This document shows, piece by piece, positions 49,759 through 58,130 of a stretch of DNA of 64,000 nt. A program made the translations under genes and the position numbers. The stretch's first letter is position 1, and the number at the start of each line of letters is the position of its first letter. This stretch comes from PCC-6802 sp943367755. Its GTDB lineage: Bacteria; Cyanobacteriota; Cyanobacteriia; Pseudanabaenales; Pseudanabaenaceae. The notes below the pieces were generated by a model, which was not told the origin of the DNA, searched no databases, and saw only the letters and a program-made list of their open reading frames with translations. Location: NCBI GenBank assembly GCA_943367755.1, contig CALRKB020000008.1, positions 1 through 64,000 of the forward strand, read 5' to 3'.

Positions 49759-50796
49759 ATGAAAATTACTCAAGACCTGTCGATCGCTTGGCGGGAGGCC
49801 GTTGCCTCTGGAAGGATCGCCAACGAATTCGAGGCATCTTCTGATGACCCTACTGGTCGATGGTCGAAGGGCGATCTCGTGAGATTTGGACTCGTATTGG
49901 TTGATGGCGTTATCCAGTACGATGCCCAGAACATGCGAACCGCTAAGCAGATTGAGGCATCGGTCGAGGAAAGAACGCTTGGTTCCACTGGCTTCGTCTG
50001 TCAGTTCAATGGCTATCGCGCCCTCAGACCAGGAGGGACGGCCCAACGACTCGGTCAGCAACCCGACATTTCACCAACCGCTGCCGACTGCCGATTTTAC
50101 TGCCAAGACCCGAAACATAGTCTTAGCCTTTTGAAGCGCGATCCCCTGCTCCAGGTCAGACTGGCCCATGCCCGTTGGAACGTGTATTACAACGCTACGC
50201 CCTTTGAGAAGGAGGGACATTTCCTCTGGGTTCCTGCGATCGTCGATGCTACGATCGCGGTCATTCCACACCTTCCCCAGATGCTCACCCGCGAATTTGT
50301 CGAGGACATCGTCTTACTGTTCCGGCAGGCCACTCAATCAATTATCTTTTTCAACTCCCTCCACGCCGGTGCGTCGGTGAACCACATTCACACGCAGTCC
50401 GTGTTTCACAACCAACGACTGGCAATAGAGAACGCGAAAACAATTGAATACAAAGGGTTCAACATACTCGATGGCTATCCAGCCCAGGCCATCTGCTTTG
50501 GACGAGACTCTGATGTCAGCACCATCGCGATCGCAGTAGATCGGCTCCAGAAGGTTGGGATAGCGTTCAATTTAATTCTGCTAGGCGAGCGGATTCTCTT
50601 GATTCTGAGAAACGGGGAACACGAGATCGTCTCCGAGTTTCCTGGTGGAGTCCTGGCTACAATGGAACTTGCAGGTAAGATTATCACAGTCGATCGACAC
50701 GTCTATGAGAATACCGAGCCAGCACAGATTGAAAGTGCTTTCAGGAAGGTGACGCTCGCCGCAAAACAACTGATTGATAGTTGGGATACGGCGTGA
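49759..50796 (+). CDS. HIT-superfamily nucleotide-sugar phosphorylase-like protein (DUF4922)
   Basis: 345 residues. SLHAGASVNHIHTQSVFHN carries an H-x-H-x-Q motif as in GalT and GDP-hexose phosphorylases, with the nucleophile His in the middle. HARWNVYYNATPFEKEGHFL is the substrate-side strand pair with N-x-x-P-F-x-x-x-GH-x-L. Likely splits or transfers a nucleotide from an NDP-sugar; the exact substrate is unknown. ATG start, full length. Bounded on both sides by a 63-bp direct repeat, suggesting insertion or duplication of this segment. Confidence 0.65.
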   Translation: MKITQDLSIAWREAVASGRIANEFEASSDDPTGRWSKGDLVRFGLVLVDGVIQYDAQNMRTAKQIEASVEERTLGSTGFVCQFNGYRALRPGGTAQRLGQQPDISPTAADCRFYCQDPKHSLSLLKRDPLLQVRLAHARWNVYYNATPFEKEGHFLWVPAIVDATIAVIPHLPQMLTREFVEDIVLLFRQATQSIIFFNSLHAGASVNHIHTQSVFHNQRLAIENAKTIEYKGFNILDGYPAQAICFGRDSDVSTIAIAVDRLQKVGIAFNLILLGERILLILRNGEHEIVSEFPGGVLATMELAGKIITVDRHVYENTEPAQIESAFRKVTLAAKQLIDSWDTA

Positions 50797-50880
50797 AAAT
50801 AGCTTGCAATGAAACGGATTGGCCTCTAGGTATGTGTTTCAGATTGCAAGTCTGTTTGCTGAAGCAGGATGGTAGCGTAT

Positions 50881-50943
50881 CTGTAAGAAAGGAATGTTAG
50901 CGGCGATCGCAAATCTCCGTAATGCGATTGTTTTTAATAGCTT
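50881..50943. repeat. 63-bp direct repeat, right copy
   Basis: Sequence CTGTAAGAAAGGAATG... to TTTTTAATAGCTT, same orientation as the left copy at 49651-49713. Lies 84 bases after the phosphorylase stop codon. Confidence 0.85.
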
Positions 50944-51040
50944 CGCTCATCTGGGGAAGCAGGTGAGCGGAACTTTTATGACATTTATTAAGATAGCGTT
51001 AACTGGACTCTGTCCGATCTCGATCGCTGGTTAGCGGAAG

Positions 51041-52738
51041 TTAAGAGGTGTGATTGACCAATTTGATGTTTGGCGTTACAGGGAATAAAGTTGGCATTGA
51101 TTTAAATTGCAAGGAACTACGAGGCAGGACACGCTGTACTTCTTCGATTGTGGTAATCCCACTAGTGACTTTATTAATCGCAGCTAGCCGGAACGAATCA
51201 AATCCCACTTCGTTGAGGTAATTGTTCATGTGGGTAATCGTACCCTCATAGATAATCTGGCGAATGGTGTCGTTAATATCGATCAATTCGACGATCGCTT
51301 CTCTGCCCAGGTAACCAGTATTAAAACAGCGATCGCATCCTCTACCCTTTTGCCAACTGTGCCGATGTGCTGTAGTCAGATCTAAACCCAAAATTTGCAA
51401 TTCTGTGGCTGTGGGGGTATGGGGTTGAGCGCAGTACTTACAAACCTTACGCACAAGACGTTGGGCGACAATCCCGAGTAAAGCATCGCTGACAAGACCT
51501 GGATCGGGGCCTAGATCCTTTAAGCGGGGAATGGCACTAGCTGCATCGTTAGTGTGCATGGTGCTCAGCACAAGGTGACCTGTAAGAGCAGCACGGATTA
51601 CAGTTTCAGCCGTTTCTGGGTCTCGCACCTCCCCCACCATGATGATATCTGGATCCTGACGCAAAATCGATCGCAGACCTGCGGCAAAAGTCATCCCTGC
51701 TGCTTCGTGTACCTGAGTTTGGGTAATATTGGGCAGGATGTACTCCACGGGATCTTCTACCGTGCAGACATTTACCTGTGCAGTTGCCACCATTTGTAAG
51801 CTGGTATAAAGCGTACTTGTTTTACCAGAGCCAGTGGGGCCGGTCATAATAATCAGACCTTGGGGCTGTTGCAACCAGCTTTCGTAAATACTGAGCGCTC
51901 TTTGGGTGAATCCCAGGCTATCAATATGGCCAGAAAATGGATTTTCACGGGGTAATAGTCGAATCACAGCTTTTTCGCCACCCACGCACGGCAGAGTGCT
52001 GACCCGCATATCTAGCCCCATTTCCAGATTCTCGCTAGATGCATAGTTCCTGCCGATCCTTCCATCCTGAGGACGACGGCTTTCGGCAATATCCATATCG
52101 CACATCACTTTAAGCGCTACGATAATCTTGCGGCTAACATCCAGCGGTAAAGTTTTAATATCCCTTAGAATCCCATCAATGCGATAGCGCACTCTTAAGC
52201 CCTGCTGTGTTGGCTCCAGGTGAATGTCGCTAGCGCGATTCTGCAACGCTACAGCAATCAGAGCGTTAATGCGCCGAGTTTGATCGACCGCTTGTGATAG
52301 ATATAGATCCGTGACCTCGCCAATATCTGCTTGCTCTGTTTCCCCTGTGAGTGGGTTGATCAGTGGTGAGGAGTTAATGCTATTTTGGTTGGGAATATTT
52401 TGCTTGCGAAACCACAGCCTATAGCTATCATCTGAAATGGGGACAAGCTTAATTTCCGTAAGTGTGCGATCGCTGATCCTCCGCAAGTCTTCTCTATCAA
52501 TTTCTCTAGGGCTACCCAGGTAATAACAACTGCGCCATAGCAGTAAGGGGATTAGGGGTGGTAGTTGGTTACGATCCTCAAATTCCGCAAAGAAGCGGTA
52601 GGTCAGTTCGGAGTCCAGCAGATCGAGATCGATCGCGCCTTGCTCATTTACCAGCAGACTAAGGGCCTCTTGACAGGATTGAATTTCACTATTTCTGAGT
52701 TGCCTCCAAACTGAGTGAGGAGTAGGTGGAAATCTCAT
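51041..52738 (-). CDS. gspE: Type II secretion / type IV pilus assembly ATPase (GspE/PilB family)
   Basis: 565 residues from ATG 52736-52738; a TTG 29 codons upstream is an alternative. An N-terminal MshE-like domain precedes SDIHLEPTQQGLRVRYRIDG and the ATPase: Walker A GPTGSGKTSTLYT, Asp box (TVEDPVEY), Walker B IIMVGEVRDPETAE, His box LVLSTMHTNDA. The four-Cys zinc site is CKYC and CDRC. Hexameric motor for pilus extension or secretion. PilB and GspE cannot be told apart here. Confidence 0.88.
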   Translation of the reverse strand: MRFPPTPHSVWRQLRNSEIQSCQEALSLLVNEQGAIDLDLLDSELTYRFFAEFEDRNQLPPLIPLLLWRSCYYLGSPREIDREDLRRISDRTLTEIKLVPISDDSYRLWFRKQNIPNQNSINSSPLINPLTGETEQADIGEVTDLYLSQAVDQTRRINALIAVALQNRASDIHLEPTQQGLRVRYRIDGILRDIKTLPLDVSRKIIVALKVMCDMDIAESRRPQDGRIGRNYASSENLEMGLDMRVSTLPCVGGEKAVIRLLPRENPFSGHIDSLGFTQRALSIYESWLQQPQGLIIMTGPTGSGKTSTLYTSLQMVATAQVNVCTVEDPVEYILPNITQTQVHEAAGMTFAAGLRSILRQDPDIIMVGEVRDPETAETVIRAALTGHLVLSTMHTNDAASAIPRLKDLGPDPGLVSDALLGIVAQRLVRKVCKYCAQPHTPTATELQILGLDLTTAHRHSWQKGRGCDRCFNTGYLGREAIVELIDINDTIRQIIYEGTITHMNNYLNEVGFDSFRLAAINKVTSGITTIEEVQRVLPRSSLQFKSMPTLFPVTPNIKLVNHTS

Positions 52739-53152
52739 ATTTGAACTACCTGTATCTATCTGAAAATGGGCACTTTCGAACAGTTCTTGGCAAAGGATTA
52801 CATAATTTAAAGTCCTGGCAGACAATTGAACGCCGTGATTATGACATAGGTTCTGCCTCTGCGTGCAATTAATGCGTGCAATTAACTAGAACGCAAAGTT
52901 AATTACCCCTCCCGTTTTGGGTAACATAATCCTGACCAAGCTTTGCTTTATAGTCGAGGTTACCCTACACGCAGATTTTGTTTCAGCAATTTTATAGTTA
53001 AATCTCTGACTTGCGATCGCGGCCATAAACACCATAAATGGTTGACGATATCCCTATAACTGAATTAAGTTTAAGTAGCCGATAGGATGTTAGAAAAGGA
53101 CACCAAACAGTCAGCGTAAATTTGACAGCTAACCTCACTAAGAAACTAAGGA

Positions 53153-55276
53153 ATGAGCGAACAGAAAAGGGCATTACTCACAGGAATCACTGGGCAGGAC
53201 GGGTCTTATATTTCCGAATTGCTACTCTCTAAGGGATACCAGGTGCATGGCATCGTGCGCCGCAGCTCAACCATCAACACCGATCGCATTAACCATCTCT
53301 ATCAAGATCCCCATCTACCAGACACAAAACTATTTCTGCACTACGGCGATCTCACGGATGGGACGACACTGAGAAAAATCTTAGAGGCTGTCCGCCCTCA
53401 TGAGGTCTACAACCTGGGTGCACAATCTCACGTGCGCGTTAGCTTCGATGCACCTGAGTTTACGGTTGACTCCGTGGCAATGGGAACTTTACGCTTACTA
53501 GAGGCTTTGCGAGATTTCCAGCAGCGTACTGGGCAACAGGTGCGCTACTATCAAGCTGGTTCCTCCGAGATGTATGGTTTAGTGCAGGCAGTCCCCCAGA
53601 GCGAGACCACGCCTTTTTACCCCCGCAGCCCCTACGCCTGCGCCAAGGTTTACGCTCACTGGCAAACCGTGAATTATCGCGAATCCTACGATCTGTTTGC
53701 CTGCAATGGCATCCTGTTCAACCATGAGTGTGTAGTTGATTGCACGCCTGTGATTATTCGCAGAGATGGGCTGATCGATTTCCTGCCGATTGAAGATATC
53801 GTGCCTCATCGCAGCGATCCTAAGACCGCTCCTGTTTTCACAACCGATCTTGCCCCTGAAGAGCAATTTGAAGTTTGGGATGCCAAGGGTTGGGCTAAGG
53901 TTACCTGCATGACCGCTAACTGGAATGGTTATAAACGCAAACCCAATAAAGTTGTGCATCAAGTCGCAGCTAGAGGTGCTGTCTACCACACTACTAGCGA
54001 TCATGTGGTTTTTCTAAATCAGGATGATGCGATCGTTGAAAAGCCAACCGCTCAAGTACAAGTTGGTGATTCTCTTGCCCTCATTGACTTGCCTCATCCC
54101 ACTGACCAGATTGATATGACCGAAACTGAGGCATGGTTACTGGGGATGATCGTGGCCGAGGGGTATGTGAGCGAACAGGGCAAGGTACAGGTCACAAATC
54201 AAGATGCAGCGCTTTTGCAGCGCGTCGCAGCGCACTGGCGTAAGGTGACAGGCGGCAGTTCCTCTGAATATATTGCTCCTAGTGGTTTTGCCAATGGTCA
54301 GAATGTGACTCAATTAAAATTGACAGGAGCATGCTCCTATGGTCGCTACCTGCATGAGTCTCTTTACAGTCGTTCAGGGCACAAACGCATTCCAAAGAGA
54401 GTTTTGAATGCTTGCGAAGAAGCGAGGGTGGCATTTTTGCAGGGCTATAATGCGGGTGATGGTCTAAAGAGCACACCTTGCACCTATGAGTTTCAGGGCT
54501 TTAAGACATCATCGCCTGTCTTAGCCGCCGGACTTTATTGGATGGCCCTCACTACACTTAATCAGAGAGCAATTATTTGCACTGAAGAACGTGATCGCCA
54601 CCTCTATTACCAAATCAACCTTAACTCACCCAATACGGAAGGAAATAAAGGCCAACATCTCAAACGACCTTTAGCAGAAGTAGTTAAAGCCCAGCCCATA
54701 GAATATGAAGGTTGGCTGTTTGACCTGGCGACAACATCTGGCACATTTCATGCCGGTGTCGGCCAGGGATGGATACACAATAGTCCTAGACGTGGCGAAA
54801 CCTTTGTCACCCGCAAGATTACTCGCGCGATCGCCCGTATCGTTGCCAAGCAACAAGACAAGCTCTACTTGGGGAACCTTGATGCTAAGCGCGACTGGGG
54901 ATATGCCAAGGAGTATGTTGAGGCGATGTGGTTGATGCTGCAACAGCCTCAGCCCGATGATTATGTGATTGCGACGGGTGAAACCCATACCGTGAAGGAA
55001 TTTTTAGAAGTTGCCTTCCATTACGTTGGGCTTGAATGGGATGACTATGTGGAAATCGATTCACGATATTTCCGACCGACTGAAGTCGACCTCCTGCTCG
55101 GCGATTCTACTAAAGCAAGGCAAAAGTTGAATTGGCACCCACAAGTGACTTTTGAGCAACTTGTCAAAATCATGGTAGATGCCGATCTAGAAGCTAATGG
55201 GTTACCAACACCGCATGGTGAATCCAGTCAGGATCGAACAATGACCAAGCAGTCCACAAACGAAAATTGGCAATAG
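53153..55276 (+). CDS. gmd: GDP-mannose 4,6-dehydratase interrupted by an intein
   Basis: 707-residue precursor. The exteins (1-192 and 544-707, together 356 residues) form a complete Gmd: NAD loop TGITGQDGSY, GSSEMYG, active site Y161-x3-K165 in SPYACAKVY, and SPRRGETFVTRKI. An intein of 351 residues (193-543) splits the conserved NHE-SPRRG motif that contacts the GDP-sugar, so the enzyme should be inactive until splicing. Mature Gmd makes GDP-4-keto-6-deoxymannose, the substrate of the adjacent fcl (GDP-L-fucose synthase), seven bases downstream. Confidence 0.93.
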   Translation: MSEQKRALLTGITGQDGSYISELLLSKGYQVHGIVRRSSTINTDRINHLYQDPHLPDTKLFLHYGDLTDGTTLRKILEAVRPHEVYNLGAQSHVRVSFDAPEFTVDSVAMGTLRLLEALRDFQQRTGQQVRYYQAGSSEMYGLVQAVPQSETTPFYPRSPYACAKVYAHWQTVNYRESYDLFACNGILFNHECVVDCTPVIIRRDGLIDFLPIEDIVPHRSDPKTAPVFTTDLAPEEQFEVWDAKGWAKVTCMTANWNGYKRKPNKVVHQVAARGAVYHTTSDHVVFLNQDDAIVEKPTAQVQVGDSLALIDLPHPTDQIDMTETEAWLLGMIVAEGYVSEQGKVQVTNQDAALLQRVAAHWRKVTGGSSSEYIAPSGFANGQNVTQLKLTGACSYGRYLHESLYSRSGHKRIPKRVLNACEEARVAFLQGYNAGDGLKSTPCTYEFQGFKTSSPVLAAGLYWMALTTLNQRAIICTEERDRHLYYQINLNSPNTEGNKGQHLKRPLAEVVKAQPIEYEGWLFDLATTSGTFHAGVGQGWIHNSPRRGETFVTRKITRAIARIVAKQQDKLYLGNLDAKRDWGYAKEYVEAMWLMLQQPQPDDYVIATGETHTVKEFLEVAFHYVGLEWDDYVEIDSRYFRPTEVDLLLGDSTKARQKLNWHPQVTFEQLVKIMVDADLEANGLPTPHGESSQDRTMTKQSTNENWQ
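53729..54781 (+). other. Intein in Gmd with LAGLIDADG endonuclease motifs
   Basis: The intein begins with Cys (C193 of the precursor) and ends His-Asn (GWIHN), with Ser as the +1 extein residue, the classical class 1 splice set. Block B shows YHTTSDHVV (T-x-x-H), and block F shows YEGWLFDLATTSGTFHAGVG. Two dodecapeptide motifs typical of LAGLIDADG homing endonucleases are visible: LLGMIVAEGYVS (329-340) and FLQGYNAGDGLK (428-439), each with its acidic residue. No stop or frameshift, so both splicing and endonuclease activity look possible. Confidence 0.93.
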
Positions 55277-55283
55277 TAAATTC

Positions 55284-56258
55284 ATGACTTCCCTTAAACA
55301 TAAGCGAATACTGGTTACAGGTGGTGCGGGCTTTTTAGGCGCTCAAGTAGTAAACCAACTACTCGCCGCTGGAGCTGATAAAGACTTAATTTCCATTCCG
55401 CGATCGCGTGACTGCGATCTGCGCGCTCTATCCAGTTGCGAGCAAGCAGTGCGCGATCGCGACATTATTATTCACCTGGCAGCCCACGTCGGCGGCATTG
55501 GGCTAAATCGCGAAAAACCGGCGGAACTTTTCTATGACAACCTGATTATGGGGGTGCAACTGATCCATGCGGCCTATCAAGCTGGAGCAGAGAAGTTTGT
55601 CTGTGTAGGGACAATTTGTGCCTATCCCAAGTTCACACCCGTTCCATTTAAGGAAGATGATATCTGGGATGGTTATCCCGAGGAGACCAATGCACCCTAT
55701 GGTATTGCCAAGAAAGCCCTATTGGTGCAGTTACAATCCTATCGTCAACAGTATGGATTTAATGGCATTTATCTCCTGCCTGTTAATCTCTATGGCCCAG
55801 CTGATAACTTCAACCCGCTGAGTTCCCATGTGATTCCGGCATTAATTCGCAAAGTGCATGAAGCGCAAATGCGAAATGAGTCGCAAATCTTTGTCTGGGG
55901 TGATGGCACGCCGACGCGGGAATTTATCTATGCCGAGGATGCAGCGCGGGGTATTGTGATGGGCACACAAGCATATGATGAACCTGAACCCGTAAATTTG
56001 GGTACTGGTTATGAGATTTCAATTCGGGATTTAATCGAGCTAATCTGTGAGTTAATGGAGTATAAGGGCGAAATCGTCTGGCAGCCCAATCAACCAAACG
56101 GACAGCCACGGCGCTGTTTGGATGTGGAACGAGCCAAATCCAAGTTTGGCTTCACCGCCCAGATTGATTTCAGACAGGGGCTTAACAACACGATCGCTTG
56201 GTATCGCCAGAACGCCGCTCAAATTGACGCTGAGGTAGTGGGGCAATCGGCTAATTAG
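55284..56258 (+). CDS. fcl: GDP-L-fucose synthase
   Basis: 324-residue SDR. TGGAGFLGAQV binds NADP, HLAAHVGGIG and VCVGTICAYP surround the active site, and the catalytic pair is in NAPYGIAKKALL (Tyr, Lys). VWGDGTPTREFIY is typical of the family. It epimerises and reduces the Gmd product to GDP-L-fucose for surface glycans. Start seven bases after the gmd stop, same strand, so the two form an operon. Confidence 0.93.
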   Translation: MTSLKHKRILVTGGAGFLGAQVVNQLLAAGADKDLISIPRSRDCDLRALSSCEQAVRDRDIIIHLAAHVGGIGLNREKPAELFYDNLIMGVQLIHAAYQAGAEKFVCVGTICAYPKFTPVPFKEDDIWDGYPEETNAPYGIAKKALLVQLQSYRQQYGFNGIYLLPVNLYGPADNFNPLSSHVIPALIRKVHEAQMRNESQIFVWGDGTPTREFIYAEDAARGIVMGTQAYDEPEPVNLGTGYEISIRDLIELICELMEYKGEIVWQPNQPNGQPRRCLDVERAKSKFGFTAQIDFRQGLNNTIAWYRQNAAQIDAEVVGQSAN

Positions 56259-56291
56259 CCCAAGTTAATTTTTAACTGACCGTAGAGGGAG

Positions 56292-56317
56292 GGGGTGAAT
56301 GGCGGAAGATTCACCCC
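56292..56317. terminator. Terminator between fcl and the RTX-like gene
   Basis: Perfect 8-bp stem GGGGTGAA/TTCACCCC, loop ten bases, followed on the plus strand by TAGGTTTTGTT. Sits between two convergent genes and can serve both. Confidence 0.65.
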
Positions 56318-56326
56318 TAGGTTTTG

Positions 56327-57694
56327 TTAATAAACGTAAATCAAGATATTAGGAACAACGGAAGGTGTGCCAGCGGGTAATCCGATCCCAGGGCCAAGGT
56401 CGGCGATCGCCACGCCAGCAAACTCCGTCGCCGCACCATCGCGATCGTAGGTCAGGATGCCTGAGGTAGTGCTGTAGTAAAACAAAGGCTGAAGATCGTC
56501 AGCTTGAGGGCCATCGTAGTCTATGACAGAGGACTCACCTATCTTTAGTTGACCGTTCTTGGGATCGTTGGGGGCGATCGCGTCTCCGGCTAAAATCTTG
56601 CCAGGCTTGAGCGCACCAATCCGCGATGCCACATCGGGGAAAGTCAGAGGATCGATGCCGAGATTAAAGGCTTGTGAATTAATCAGAATGATATCAGGCC
56701 CAGTGCGTGCCGTCAGCGGATCGGTGAGAGGGGCACCATAGGGGGGCTCCAGGCGAACGTAATTAATAGTAGCGGGGGCACTGGAAGCGTCTGGTAGCGA
56801 GTCAAATGCATAATAGTCAACACCAGCACCACCATCGATCGTATCTCCAGGGCCAACCACGATCACGTCAGTACCAGGGCCACCCATCACAGTATCGTTA
56901 CCCGGCCCACCAATCAGCAGATCGTTACCCGCTCCACCCATAATCAGGTCATCATTAGCTGTGGCAGGCGCATCTGCAGGTTGAAGCCTATCTAACACTG
57001 CCTTAGGCAAAAGAGAGTCGGGAATACTACCAGTAGCATCCAGGTTGACGCTAGGTGCATCACTGCGGCCAGCCCCAGGCACAACAATTTTGCCGATCGC
57101 AGCTAAACGATCGGTTAAGGTGTTAACCTCCAAGGGTGAAATAGTATCGCCCGTTACCAAATTGTTGCCGTTACCGCCCACAACGGTGTTACCAGCTACG
57201 TTTTCAATCGTGTAGCTGAAGTCAGTGCGATCGCTTTGGACTAAACCCTTACTAGTTTCATTAATTAATTGACCATTAATTTCAAGTTGACCTTGGGTCA
57301 AAAGCTGATAGGCCGTTACATTTGGTAGCGTAATCGTCTGAATTGGCGCGGAGGTCGAGTTGCGTGGCCAGATCGTGACAATCGAGCCGTTCCTGAGATC
57401 GCTAACCTCAATCCGAATACCATTACTCAGATTTCTGAGCTTGAGCGTGTCACCCGAGCCACCAAAAGCCTCAAAGTCAGTAATTACATCATTACCACCA
57501 TAGCCGCCATTAGGACCATTGGGAGTTTGAAATACAAAGCTATCATTTCCCTTATCGCCGGTAATAGTATCGTTACCTACTCCAGCCACAAAAATTCTGT
57601 CAATATAGGCGGTAAAGGCGTCATCGGCGGCATAGGTATAGATGGGTCCAAATAAAGCACCACCCTGCGGAGTTGCCAAAAAAACAGTAGACAT
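56327..57694 (-). CDS. RTX-like calcium-binding protein
   Basis: 455 residues without a cleavable signal. Glycine/aspartate nonapeptides GG-x-GND-x-x are seen near the N-terminus (DTITGDKGNDSFVFQ) and in the middle (MGGAGNDLLIGGPGNDTVMG, then DTIDGGAG), forming parallel beta-roll turns that bind Ca2+. Such proteins usually leave by type I secretion through a C-terminal signal. The rest (NTVVGGNGNNLVTGD) is the same style. Enzyme activity: none recognised. Confidence 0.85.
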   Translation of the reverse strand: MSTVFLATPQGGALFGPIYTYAADDAFTAYIDRIFVAGVGNDTITGDKGNDSFVFQTPNGPNGGYGGNDVITDFEAFGGSGDTLKLRNLSNGIRIEVSDLRNGSIVTIWPRNSTSAPIQTITLPNVTAYQLLTQGQLEINGQLINETSKGLVQSDRTDFSYTIENVAGNTVVGGNGNNLVTGDTISPLEVNTLTDRLAAIGKIVVPGAGRSDAPSVNLDATGSIPDSLLPKAVLDRLQPADAPATANDDLIMGGAGNDLLIGGPGNDTVMGGPGTDVIVVGPGDTIDGGAGVDYYAFDSLPDASSAPATINYVRLEPPYGAPLTDPLTARTGPDIILINSQAFNLGIDPLTFPDVASRIGALKPGKILAGDAIAPNDPKNGQLKIGESSVIDYDGPQADDLQPLFYYSTTSGILTYDRDGAATEFAGVAIADLGPGIGLPAGTPSVVPNILIYVY

Positions 57695-58130
57695 ATATAA
57701 CCTCCAAACAGTCGCATGTCTGAAATAAACTACAAAACCTTGTTTAGAAAAGCTAATGCTTCGCTAATTAGAGCTATTGCAGCTTCTTCCAGAAATTCAA
57801 GACCTCATCATATATGCGAAAGCGTAATTTCACAAAACAGCACAACGATATCGGGATATCGTTAGAAATCTTTACATTAAATGACTAATATGGGCAAAAA
57901 TACTATAAAGCCGCAGCTAAACCTTGAGATTTAATTAAAACCAATTGTCATCTCAATGACTTTCAAACAACACTACCAAAAGTAAAGTAAGTGTTTGATT
58001 CTAGTTTTTAAATTGTCCAGGTTCCTTCTACAATTAGATCGAATCCGCAATGTCCTGAGTGGCAAATCCACTCTTAGAATCACTGAAACAAATCACTGAA
58101 ATCGTAGAGGATGAGTAAGCGTGAGGGCTA
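57695..58130. other. Divergent promoter region of the RTX-like and AGE-family genes
   Basis: 436 AT-rich bases with no gene. It contains the 20-bp palindrome described separately and must hold promoters for both flanking genes. Confidence 0.5.
57844..57863. promoter_or_regulatory. 20-bp palindrome, possible operator
   Basis: AACGATATC, two bases, GATATCGTT: a perfect 9-bp inverted repeat about 150 bases upstream of the RTX-like gene start and 267 before the AGE-family gene. The short spacer fits a dimeric repressor or regulator site. No family can be named. Confidence 0.35.

Noticed and set aside
49759..50134. Several alternative frames on both strands at the start of the HIT-type gene
   Set aside because: Only the plus-strand frame from ATG 49759 has conserved motifs (H-x-H-x-Q further on); the rest are Ser/Arg-rich shadows.
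53153..55276. Reading gmd as a fusion of two enzymes
   Set aside because: The insert has splice-junction residues, LAGLIDADG motifs and leaves a perfect-length Gmd when removed, so it is an intein.
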